From Gordonia rhizosphera NBRC 16068 (GTDB lineage: Bacteria; Actinomycetota; Actinomycetes; Mycobacteriales; Mycobacteriaceae), in contig NZ_BAHC01000180.1 of assembly GCF_000298195.1 (NCBI RefSeq), positions 1 to 41,068 of the forward strand: a DNA stretch of 41,068 nucleotides. The letters run 5' to 3'. A program made the translations under genes and the position numbers. Below, piece by piece: positions 33,433 through 40,721 of the stretch. How positions within the stretch are numbered: the first letter of the stretch is position 1; the number at the start of each line of letters is the position of its first letter. Under the pieces are notes generated by a model that was not told where the DNA came from, made no database searches, and saw nothing but the letters and a program-made list of their open reading frames with translations.

Positions 33433-35099
33433 AACGTCTCGGTACGGCCCCGGCGGTCGTCGCTGTGGTGGTCGCGGCGATGGTTGCGCTCGTCGCAGGC
33501 TGTGGCTCGGGCGGCAGCGACTCGTCGACGACGCCGAAGACATCCGGAGCCGAACTCAACGAGCAGCCGCGGGACAACATCCGCGACGGTGGGACATTGA
33601 CCACCGCGCTGCCCGAGGTGTCACCACAGTGGAACACCTTCCAAGCCGACGGCACCGCCTACACGCTCGGCCTCTGGCGCTGGTACAACCCGACGTTGGC
33701 GTACTTCGCGCCGGACGGCACCTACTCGTTCAACCGCGACTACCTCACCGACGTGCAGACGACGCTGGAGGACGGCAAGACGGTGGTCACCTACACCATC
33801 AACCCGAAGGCGTTCTACAACGACGGCACCCCGATCGACTATCGCGCCTTCGTCAACACCTGGGTCGCCTCCCGTGGCACCGATCCGTCGTATGTGGTCG
33901 GGTCGTCCGACGGATACGACCAGATCGAATCGGTGACCCGGGGTGTCGACGACCGTCAGGCGATCGTCCGGTTCAAAGGCGTGTGGGCCTGGCCGAACGG
34001 ACTCTTCAACTACCTGCTGCACCCGAAGGTGGCGACCGCAGAGCAGTTCAACAAGGCCTACATCCAACAGCCGCATCCCGAGTGGGGTGCCGGACCGTAC
34101 ACCGTGAAGTCCTACGACTCCCAGACCGGCGTGGTGATCTTCGAACGCAACCCGAAATGGTGGGGCAATCCCGGCAAACTGGACCAGCGGATCTACCGCC
34201 AACTCGAGGATCAGGCGTCCATCAACGGCTTCCGCAACGGTGAACTCGACGCCATCGGCGTTTCCAGCAAGGAGAACCTGGCGCAGGTCCAGGGTATGCA
34301 GGGGATCGACATCCGGTCCTCGGCCTCGACGGGGGTGTCGTTGATGGTCGTCAATCTCGATGCGCCATTGCTGGGTTCATCCGAGGTGCGGGAGGCGGTC
34401 CTGGCCGGTGTGGACCGCGAGACGCTGGCCAAGGTGCGGTTCAACGGTCTCGACTACAGCGAGCAGTTGCCCGGGTCACTGACATTGTTCCCTTTCGAAC
34501 CCGGCTACGAGGACAACCTCGACGGTGTCGTCGACTTCAACCAAGACAAGGCCAAGTCGCTGCTCGATGGCCAGGGCTGGACACCGGGCTCCGACGGCAT
34601 CCGGACGAAAGACGGAAAACGGCTCACCCTGACAATGCCCGTCACCGGCGACTCGCCGACCGTGGCGAACATCGCCCGGTCGCTGCAGGCCATGATGAAG
34701 TCGATCGGTGTTGATCTCGCCGTCCAGTCGCGCAGCAGTGCCGAGTTCTCGAAGATCGTGGTGAACAAGGAATTCGATGTCTTCCTGATGGGCTTCAGTT
34801 CCTCCGATCCGTACGGCATGGCCTATCTGTGCCAGATCTGGTGCGAGGGGTCGCAATTGAACAAGGCCGGTGCCGGTTCACCGGAGTTGGACGCGAAGAT
34901 CCGGGCAGTAGCGCAGATCTCCGACCCGAACGAGCAGATCAAGGAGGGCAACAAGGTGGAGCGTGAGGCCTTCGGTCAGTTCTCCGATCTGCCGCTCTAC
35001 AACGGTCCGTCGATGGTGGCGGTCAAGGAGAAGCTCGCGAACTACGGGGCGGGACAGTTCTACATCGGCCCGATCGAGGACATCGGCTGGCAGAAGTGA
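33429..35099 (+). CDS. oppA: Peptide-binding lipoprotein, SBP family 5
   Basis: This 556-residue lipoprotein has a signal ending in the lipobox LVAGC ([20 protein letters not shown] then LVAGCGSGG), so it is anchored outside the membrane and delivers peptides to OppBC. Family-5 features include GGTLTTALPEVSPQWN near the N-terminus, VVTYTINPKAFYNDGTPI, and YTVKSYDSQTGVVIFERNPKWWG. GTG 33429 overlaps the oppD stop as GTGA and has AGGAGG five bases upstream. Having the binding protein last, as in oppBCDA of M. tuberculosis, supports the gene names; the ligand is not defined. Confidence 0.9.
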   Translation: MKRLGTAPAVVAVVVAAMVALVAGCGSGGSDSSTTPKTSGAELNEQPRDNIRDGGTLTTALPEVSPQWNTFQADGTAYTLGLWRWYNPTLAYFAPDGTYSFNRDYLTDVQTTLEDGKTVVTYTINPKAFYNDGTPIDYRAFVNTWVASRGTDPSYVVGSSDGYDQIESVTRGVDDRQAIVRFKGVWAWPNGLFNYLLHPKVATAEQFNKAYIQQPHPEWGAGPYTVKSYDSQTGVVIFERNPKWWGNPGKLDQRIYRQLEDQASINGFRNGELDAIGVSSKENLAQVQGMQGIDIRSSASTGVSLMVVNLDAPLLGSSEVREAVLAGVDRETLAKVRFNGLDYSEQLPGSLTLFPFEPGYEDNLDGVVDFNQDKAKSLLDGQGWTPGSDGIRTKDGKRLTLTMPVTGDSPTVANIARSLQAMMKSIGVDLAVQSRSSAEFSKIVVNKEFDVFLMGFSSSDPYGMAYLCQIWCEGSQLNKAGAGSPELDAKIRAVAQISDPNEQIKEGNKVEREAFGQFSDLPLYNGPSMVAVKEKLANYGAGQFYIGPIEDIGWQK

Positions 35100-35124
35100 C
35101 GCGACGCCACCCGCGTGAAGCGTG

Positions 35125-35130
35125 GATAGT
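35125..35130 (+). promoter_or_regulatory. Possible -10 box of the response regulator gene
   Basis: GATAGT ends six bases before GTG 35137. It differs from TANNNT at the first base, but the spacing is that of the other predicted leaderless genes here. Confidence 0.3.
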
Positions 35131-35136
35131 GGAGAC

Positions 35137-35817
35137 GTGCGCGTTCTCGTAGTGGACGACGACCGTAATGTCGCGGAGACGGTCCGGCGGATGATGGTGG
35201 CCGAGGGATGGGTCGTCGACGTCACCTATGACGGCGTCAGCGGCCTCGAGAAGGCCCGCAACAACCATTTCGACGTCATCATCCTCGACATCATGATGCC
35301 CGGCCTCAACGGCTACGAGGTCGTCCGTGAACTGCGCCGCGGCGGGGTGTGGACGCCGGTGTTGATGCTGACGGCCAAGGACGGCGAATACGACCAGGCC
35401 GACGCGTTCGACTTCGGCGCCGACGACTATCTGACGAAACCGTTCTCCTTCGTCGTGCTGATCGCACGGCTGCGGGCCCTCGCGCGCCGCGGCGCGCCCG
35501 AACGCCCCCCGGTACTGACGGCGGGCTCGCTGTCGCTGGATCCGGCCGCCCACGTCGCCAAACGCGGCGACACCGTGCTGGAGCTGACGCCCCGTGAGTT
35601 CGGGATGCTGGAGTTCCTGATGCGGCACAAGGGTGAGGTGGTGACCAAGGCCGAGATCCTGGACTCGGTGTGGGACATCAACTACCGAGGCGACGAGAAC
35701 GTCGTCGAGGTCTACGCCAGCTATCTGCGCCGGCGGATCGACGCACCGTTCGGATGCAAGGCGATCGAGACGGTCCGCGGGGTCGGCTACCGGCTCGCCG
35801 CCGACGGTGGTGGCTGA
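35137..35817 (+). CDS. OmpR/PhoB-family response regulator
   Basis: This 226-residue regulator has a receiver domain, MRVLVVDDD with acidic pocket D7–D9, phospho-acceptor D51 in IILDIMMPG, a Thr in MLTAKD and the conserved Lys in YLTKPFS. The C-terminal winged helix has LELTPREFGMLEFLM, VVEVYASYLRRRID and the end VRGVGYRL. GTG 35137 gives the usual start; GTG 35122 would add five residues. It converges on a histidine kinase with ten bases between the stops, which is an uncommon layout for a partner pair, so partnership is likely but not certain. Confidence 0.9.
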   Translation: MRVLVVDDDRNVAETVRRMMVAEGWVVDVTYDGVSGLEKARNNHFDVIILDIMMPGLNGYEVVRELRRGGVWTPVLMLTAKDGEYDQADAFDFGADDYLTKPFSFVVLIARLRALARRGAPERPPVLTAGSLSLDPAAHVAKRGDTVLELTPREFGMLEFLMRHKGEVVTKAEILDSVWDINYRGDENVVEVYASYLRRRIDAPFGCKAIETVRGVGYRLAADGGG

Positions 35818-35827
35818 GCCCGGACCT

Positions 35828-37237
35828 CTACGGTTCCCAGGGCGTCATCGGCAGAGTGAACCCGATCGTGGCGCCGCCACCTGGCGTGTCGGCGATGACG
35901 ACCTTGCCGTGATGGGCGCGGATGATCTCGTCGACGATCGCCAGCCCGAGCCCGGACCCTCCGCTGCTGCGGTTGCGGGTGGTGTCGAGCCGCACAAACC
36001 GTTGCAGGACACGTGGCTTGTCGACGTCGGGGATTCCGGCGCCGTTGTCGGCGACGGTCACCGTCACGCGAGTCCGGTCGTCGCTCACGCTCATCTCGAA
36101 GTCGAGTCGGTCCTGGGTGTGCCGGGCGGCGTTGTCGGCGATGTTGCGCAGCGCCCGTGCCAGCTTCTCGCGGTCGCCGCGGACCCGCGCGGCGACGATG
36201 TGCGCGCCGATGCGGTGTCGGCCGAGCGCCTCGAGCCGGGTGACCTCGGCGCTGACGATCTCGTCGAGGTCGACGTCGGCGACCCGAAGCGGCACTCCGT
36301 GCTCGTCGGCTCGGGCCAGGAGCAGCAGGTCGGCCACCATCCCCTGCAGGCGCAGTGCCTCGGGCATCATCACGGTGTCGACGGTCTCGGTGTCGATCAC
36401 CTGCTTTTTGCTGCTGGCCAGATCGAGCAGCCCCACCAGCGTGGTGAGCGGGGCGTTGAGTTCGTGCGAGGCGTCGTTGACGAACCGCATCTGCTGTGTC
36501 CGCGCGGTGTCGATACGGTCGAGCATCGCGTTCATGGTGGTCGCCAGTGTGGCGATCTCGTCTCCGGTGGTCGGCACCGGTACCCGCCGGTCGAGTTCAC
36601 CGCCCGAGATGTCGTCGACCTGGCGGCGGATCTGCTCGACGGGCTCGAGGGCCCGGCCGACGAAGTAATAGGTGAGTACCGCCATTCCGATGACGATGAG
36701 CGGGAACACGATGCAGCACATCAGGCCGACGACGAGGACAAGCCAGTTGATATCGCGTTCTGAGGCGCCGACGACGATCGTGACCGTACCGTCGTTCGGG
36801 GTGGCGATGCCGACGACGGTGGCGCGGTATTCCGGACTCGACGGCGTCGGTCGCCCGCCGTCGATGACCTCCTGGCTCCCCGGCGCCGCCGGGGTGGCCA
36901 GTGGCCGCGACCCGGCGGGACCGTTGGTCACCTGCACGAGTCCCTGTTCATCGATCACCTGGACGATGTCCACATTGCGGGTGGGCATCAGCAGCGACGA
37001 CTCGACCCCCTCGATGCCGTCGTCGCGGACCACGTCGGCGATCGACTTCGCTCGGGCCGCGGTCGAGGTGTCCGCGACGTGCAGCAGGACGTGGTGGATC
37101 ACGAGGACCAGCACGACGGCCGCGATGGCGAGCGCACCCGTCACCAGGGCGGTGGCGAGCAGTGTGAGGCGATTACGGACGGGTCTCATCCGATCACCCA
37201 CCCACCGTGCCAACCGCGACAGACGAACCCGCACCAC
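35828..37237 (-). CDS. Sensor histidine kinase with HAMP domain and atypical H-box
   Basis: This protein of 469 residues (453 from ATG 37189) has two membrane helices (about 26–50 and 166–195) flanking an extracytoplasmic sensor of about 115 residues, then a HAMP segment (ALEPVEQIRRQVDDIS), a HisKA domain and a HATPase_c domain. The phospho-acceptor region reads FVNDASHELNAPLTTL with H258; the usual sequence is SHELRTPL or SHELKSPL, so Asn-Ala replaces the normal basic-Thr/Ser pair. N-box (RNIADNAARHT), G1 (DNGAGIP) and G2 (GGSGLGLAIV) are normal. The gene converges on the response regulator and diverges from a PAP2 gene. Confidence 0.9.
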   Translation of the reverse strand: MVRVRLSRLARWVGDRMRPVRNRLTLLATALVTGALAIAAVVLVLVIHHVLLHVADTSTAARAKSIADVVRDDGIEGVESSLLMPTRNVDIVQVIDEQGLVQVTNGPAGSRPLATPAAPGSQEVIDGGRPTPSSPEYRATVVGIATPNDGTVTIVVGASERDINWLVLVVGLMCCIVFPLIVIGMAVLTYYFVGRALEPVEQIRRQVDDISGGELDRRVPVPTTGDEIATLATTMNAMLDRIDTARTQQMRFVNDASHELNAPLTTLVGLLDLASSKKQVIDTETVDTVMMPEALRLQGMVADLLLLARADEHGVPLRVADVDLDEIVSAEVTRLEALGRHRIGAHIVAARVRGDREKLARALRNIADNAARHTQDRLDFEMSVSDDRTRVTVTVADNGAGIPDVDKPRVLQRFVRLDTTRNRSSGGSGLGLAIVDEIIRAHHGKVVIADTPGGGATIGFTLPMTPWEP

Positions 37238-37316
37238 AGCGACAGTAATCGGGCGCGCAGCGGCTCTGCAGTGTTACTCAGCGTCTCCTAAGCGCGATGC
37301 GACCAGCATCATCACC

Positions 37317-38033
37317 ATGGCATCAGTGTGGGTGAGAAGGCTGGCGGCGGTACTGCTGCTGGCACTGGTCGGTATCGTCGGCGTTTTCGTGGCCTTTCAC
37401 AGCGGCCCGTTCGGCGTCGACCAGGCGGTCATGAACTGGATGGTCGCCCATCGCAGCGCGAGTTCCATGTCGGTGATCTCGCTGATCTCCGACGCGTTCG
37501 GTCCGGTGATGGTCGTGATGTGGACAGTTGCCATCGCCGCGGTTCTGGTGATGCGCGACCGCAACGTCGGCCGTGCCGCCGCCGTGCTCGCCGGTGTCGC
37601 GTGCGCCGGGGTCGTCACCGAGGTGGCCAAGGTCCTGGTGGCACGTCCGCGGCCCCCGATGCAGTATCACCTGGCCACCGCCGAGATGACGTACTCCTAC
37701 CCGTCGGGACATGTCACCGGGACATGTGCGCTGGCGCTGATGACCGCGGTCGTCGCGACGTCGGCAGCCTCGCGGCGGGTCCGCACGATCGCGATCGCGT
37801 CCGCGGTGCTGATCGGTGCCGCGGCCGCGTTCACCCGTCTGTACCTGGGCGTGCACTGGTTCTCCGACGTCCTCGCGGCCTTCGCCGTCGCAGCCGTCGC
37901 GGCACTCGTCGTCCCCGGTCTCGTCGATGCCGTGCTCGTCACGCTGCGCGAACGACTGCCGGACCGGCTACCCGAGTGGATCGACACGAACCGCCCCCGC
38001 ACGGCGACGGTTCATCCGACCCGTGTCCACTGA
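37317..38033 (+). CDS. PAP2-family membrane phosphatase
   Basis: This 238-residue protein has about five to six membrane helices and the full PAP2 active site: KVLVARPRP, YSYPSGHVTG with the first catalytic His, and RLYLGVHWFSDVL with the second His and Asp. Such enzymes remove phosphate from lipid phosphates such as undecaprenyl pyrophosphate or phosphatidate. ATG 37317 follows the start region shared with the divergent kinase gene. It is distinct from the PAP2_3-type protein at 16.3 kb. Whether the neighbouring two-component pair controls it is open. Confidence 0.88.
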   Translation: MASVWVRRLAAVLLLALVGIVGVFVAFHSGPFGVDQAVMNWMVAHRSASSMSVISLISDAFGPVMVVMWTVAIAAVLVMRDRNVGRAAAVLAGVACAGVVTEVAKVLVARPRPPMQYHLATAEMTYSYPSGHVTGTCALALMTAVVATSAASRRVRTIAIASAVLIGAAAAFTRLYLGVHWFSDVLAAFAVAAVAALVVPGLVDAVLVTLRERLPDRLPEWIDTNRPRTATVHPTRVH

Positions 38034-38043
38034 CATCGCCGCC

Positions 38044-38283
38044 ATGACCGGATCGCCCCTCGCGCTGAACAAGGTCGCCGAGACCTCGGCTTACTCGTGG
38101 GCGATCCGGGCGGTCGCGGGGAGAGTGGAAGAGGCGGCCGATGTCGCTCGAACATTCGCCGGTGTGCAGTTGATCGCCGCCGTCGCCGTGATCGTGCTGG
38201 TGATGACTTTTGTCGCCTATCGGTGCGTGGCATGGTCAGGCCGTGGTCTGCACGGCCGCACCACACGTAACCGGCTGCCATGA
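38044..38283 (+). CDS. Small single-span membrane protein, unknown function
   Basis: This predicted 79-residue protein has an N-terminal amphipathic region (LALNKVAETSAYSWAIRAV), one membrane helix (VQLIAAVAVIVLVMTFVAY) and a basic C-terminal tail. Third codon positions are GC-rich as in neighbouring genes. ATG 38044 lies 11 bases after the PAP2 stop; an in-frame GTG at 38023 overlaps that gene. No ribosome-binding site is obvious. It overlaps the convergent small gene at 38236–38397 by 48 bases, so at most one of the two ends may be right. Confidence 0.5.
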   Translation: MTGSPLALNKVAETSAYSWAIRAVAGRVEEAADVARTFAGVQLIAAVAVIVLVMTFVAYRCVAWSGRGLHGRTTRNRLP

Positions 38284-38397
38284 CGCGTTCACGGGAGGTG
38301 TCAAAATGGCCCACAGGAGGGGATGACGCGCGAGGCCCCGTGCACGAACAACCGCCTTCGCCCGCGTCTCCGCATAGAACTCCTTCAGTGCTGCCAT
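38236..38397 (-). CDS. Possible 53-residue protein
   Basis: A short open frame starts ATG 38397, eight bases after AGGAGA, one of the better ribosome-binding sites in the window. The product begins MAALKEFYAETRAKAVVRAR and continues GLARHPLLWAILTPPVNAS to a tail with one cysteine (VTCGAA). The N-terminal half is a basic amphipathic helix with GC-rich third positions; the C-terminal third lies in the overlap with the small membrane protein gene. I do not recognise it. It diverges from the methyltransferase gene across 139 bases that include a small hairpin at 38423–38439. Confidence 0.4.
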   Translation of the reverse strand: MAALKEFYAETRAKAVVRARGLARHPLLWAILTPPVNASWQPVTCGAAVQTTA

Positions 38398-38422
38398 GAC
38401 CACATTCTCCTGGGGCGTATAC

Positions 38423-38439
38423 GGTCTCCACCAGAGACC
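38423..38439. other. Small hairpin between divergent genes
   Basis: GGTCTC-CACCA-GAGACC forms a perfect 6-bp stem with a five-base loop, flanked by further short self-complementary sequence (CTGGG at 38410 and CCCAG at 38456). It could be an operator or a leader structure for the small leftward gene. Confidence 0.3.
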
Positions 38440-38524
38440 CTGGAGGGTTCACAGTCCCAGCAGGAAAAAGGGAAGGCGTGAGGTTCGTCGGGACCGAACG
38501 CCTCGGCGACGCGGGCATATCGCA

Positions 38525-38530
38525 TATAGT
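38525..38530 (+). promoter_or_regulatory. -10 box of the methyltransferase gene (leaderless)
   Basis: TATAGT ends six bases before ATG 38537; it is among the closest matches to the consensus in the window. No ribosome-binding site lies between. Confidence 0.5.
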
Positions 38531-38536
38531 CCAACC

Positions 38537-39334
38537 ATGAGTTGTGAGAGTGACGGAAAGACCATCTACGAGTCAGCTCCTACGACCGACCGGAACGCCG
38601 AGCTTCTGGCAAAACGGCACCATTTTGATAGCCTTGACTCGCTTATCGACTACCTGCCTCGCCATGCAAACGTACTCGATGTCGGTGCGGGCCTCTCCAA
38701 CCTCGGAACGACGGTGGCTGGGGCACGGCCAGACGTCCGTTGGATCAATTTTGATTTTGGTTACAGTGACCCTTTCATACTCGACAGGGCCAGGGCCGAT
38801 GCCCCTGGAAACATCAGTTTTGTCGCCGGCGATGCCACTAGAATCTCCCAAACTCTCCCAGGCGAAGAGTTCGACGCTGTATTTTCTTACTGGATGTTCC
38901 CACACCTGTCTATCGACAGCGAGTTGCCCGCCGAGAATGCGGCCCGTCAGATTTACCGGGTCGCCAAGCAGGATGCTTTGATTTCCATCGGACCTAAAAC
39001 GGATATGCGCCTATTTCCCCTCCTTCACGAGAAGGAATCCTTTCTCACATATAAGGAGTCGACGTTACACGAGGATGAATTCTCCAAAGAAGTCGTGCTC
39101 GCTACGAAGCTCGGGCCGCTTGTGCGCTACATTTCAAGGATTAACAACTCAGTAGCAGCCCAGGCAATTGGCACGACCGTAGGAATCCAGAGAGACGGAT
39201 TTGTACTGCGTGTTTACGATCGGCAAACCAATACCTATGTCGGCCCTTTTACACATAGTGGATCCAGAATAATTGGCAGCATCGCTACGGCCGCTTGTCG
39301 CTATGTTGTAAGAAACCCGCCACATTTCCTTTAG
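38537..39334 (+). CDS. Class I SAM-dependent methyltransferase, AT-rich, probably acquired
   Basis: This 265-residue protein has the class I methyltransferase core: motif I VLDVGAGLSNLGTTV (about residues 51–65), an acidic end of strand 2 (WINFDFGY), ISFVAGDAT, and the motif IV region FDAVFSYWMFPHLS. The C-terminal part (from about residue 165) is not typical of common families and may define substrate. The GC content, about 50 percent by eye, is far below neighbouring genes, with many A/T third positions (TTT, ATT, AAA codons), which indicates recent transfer. The substrate is unknown. ATG 38537 is fixed by the TATAGT box six bases upstream. Confidence 0.8.
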   Translation: MSCESDGKTIYESAPTTDRNAELLAKRHHFDSLDSLIDYLPRHANVLDVGAGLSNLGTTVAGARPDVRWINFDFGYSDPFILDRARADAPGNISFVAGDATRISQTLPGEEFDAVFSYWMFPHLSIDSELPAENAARQIYRVAKQDALISIGPKTDMRLFPLLHEKESFLTYKESTLHEDEFSKEVVLATKLGPLVRYISRINNSVAAQAIGTTVGIQRDGFVLRVYDRQTNTYVGPFTHSGSRIIGSIATAACRYVVRNPPHFL

Positions 39335-39389
39335 CTGTGCAAACAGTCGCCTGGCGCATGAACTGGCGCGGCAGACCCCTGACCAGCCG

Positions 39390-40721
39390 TTAGCGTCGAC
39401 CGGGCATCACGTTCCGGTCGCGAGCCACTGATCGCACGATCTCCCCAGTGCGTATCGCGACGTTGGACAGCAGCGACGACGAGATCCCATGGGTGTGTTC
39501 GGTTCCGCCCTGGAGGTAGATCGCACCACTGGTGGGGCGTCGCGTCACCAGACGGTAGTCGCGCGTCACGGCGGGGCCGTCCTCCTCGTACACGACATCG
39601 TCGGCCAGTTTTCCGAGGATGGGGGCAACATTCATGTGCTCGAAGCCGGTCGCACAGACGACCGCATCGCAATGGAGGTCCTCGGTCAGTCCCGTCGGCT
39701 CATTGGCGACCCTGACCAGCGCCTCGCAACCACGATCCTCGATCCTGACCGCGCGCGAGGCTCCGTGCATGAACAAGCGTCGCCGGCCGGCGACGCGCTC
39801 ATCGTATTCACGGGCGTAGAGCTCTTCGATCAGAGGGAGGTCAACGGCCGAGTAATTTGTTCTGCGGTGATAGCTGAGCAGCCTCCTTCGATACTCCGGC
39901 GTCGAGGCGTAGAAGTCATCGATGGCACCCGGATCGAAGATGCGATTGGCGTATGGGCTGTCGTCGGCCGGGCTGAAACCGTACTTGGCGAAGACCGCAT
40001 GGACTTCGGCATCCGGATAGGTCGAGTGCAGATACTCGACTGTTTCGGCGGCACTTTGTCCGGCGCCGAGGACGGCGAACCGCCGCTGATGAGTGCTCGG
40101 CAGATCCTCGAGCAGACCCAACAGATTGTGATTGTGGAACACACGCGGCGAAGGATTCACTCCTTCTGGCATCCGGGGGACCAATCCGGTCGAGATCACG
40201 ATGTTGCGCGCTCGTGCGACGCCTTTGCTGCGGCCGTCTGTACGGGCCTCGAAATGGTCGCCGGCATCTCGGATCGCGACCACGCTGGAGCCGTAGACGA
40301 CATGGGCGTCGACGGTCCGGGCCGCCCACCGGAGGTAGTCGTCGAATTCGCGCCGGGTGGGGAAGAAGGTCTGGTGATTGATGAAGTCGGTGAGACGGCC
40401 GACTTCGGCGAGGTAGCCGAGGAACGAATACCGGCTCTGCACATTGCGCTGTGTGACCAGATCCTTGAGGAACGAGACCTGCATGGTGGTCCGGGGCAGC
40501 AACATCCCCGGGTGCCAGCCGAACTCCTCCTGACGCTCGACGAACCGTGCGCGGACCGGCGGCTCACCGGACTCGCTGTTGTGCTCGGCCACAGCGATCG
40601 CCAGAGCCAGGTTGGACGGACCATAACCGACCCCGAGGACATCGACGATATCGGAGCCTCCGGCGCCCGCCGCGTCGCGAACGGTCGTCGTGGTTTCGTT
40701 GGATCGGATCGAGCTGCTCAT
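39390..40721 (-). CDS. L-ornithine N5- / L-lysine N6-monooxygenase (siderophore)
   Basis: This 443-residue FAD- and NADPH-dependent enzyme hydroxylates the side-chain amine of ornithine or lysine, the first step to hydroxamate siderophores. The FAD motif is GVGYGPSN (about residues 30–37), the substrate-side stretch is MQVSFLKDLVTQRNVQSRYSF in two parts (MQVSFLKDLVT and SRYSFLGYL), the NADPH motif is VLGAGQSAAETVEYL and the late FATGY-like motif is CATGFEHMN. The conserved DLVTQR and NYSAVD segments fit the SidA/IucD/MbtG family; ornithine versus lysine cannot be told by eye. It overlaps the upstream ABC gene as ATGA, so it is co-translated in a siderophore operon entering from the right. Confidence 0.92.
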   Translation of the reverse strand: MSSSIRSNETTTTVRDAAGAGGSDIVDVLGVGYGPSNLALAIAVAEHNSESGEPPVRARFVERQEEFGWHPGMLLPRTTMQVSFLKDLVTQRNVQSRYSFLGYLAEVGRLTDFINHQTFFPTRREFDDYLRWAARTVDAHVVYGSSVVAIRDAGDHFEARTDGRSKGVARARNIVISTGLVPRMPEGVNPSPRVFHNHNLLGLLEDLPSTHQRRFAVLGAGQSAAETVEYLHSTYPDAEVHAVFAKYGFSPADDSPYANRIFDPGAIDDFYASTPEYRRRLLSYHRRTNYSAVDLPLIEELYAREYDERVAGRRRLFMHGASRAVRIEDRGCEALVRVANEPTGLTEDLHCDAVVCATGFEHMNVAPILGKLADDVVYEEDGPAVTRDYRLVTRRPTSGAIYLQGGTEHTHGISSSLLSNVAIRTGEIVRSVARDRNVMPGRR

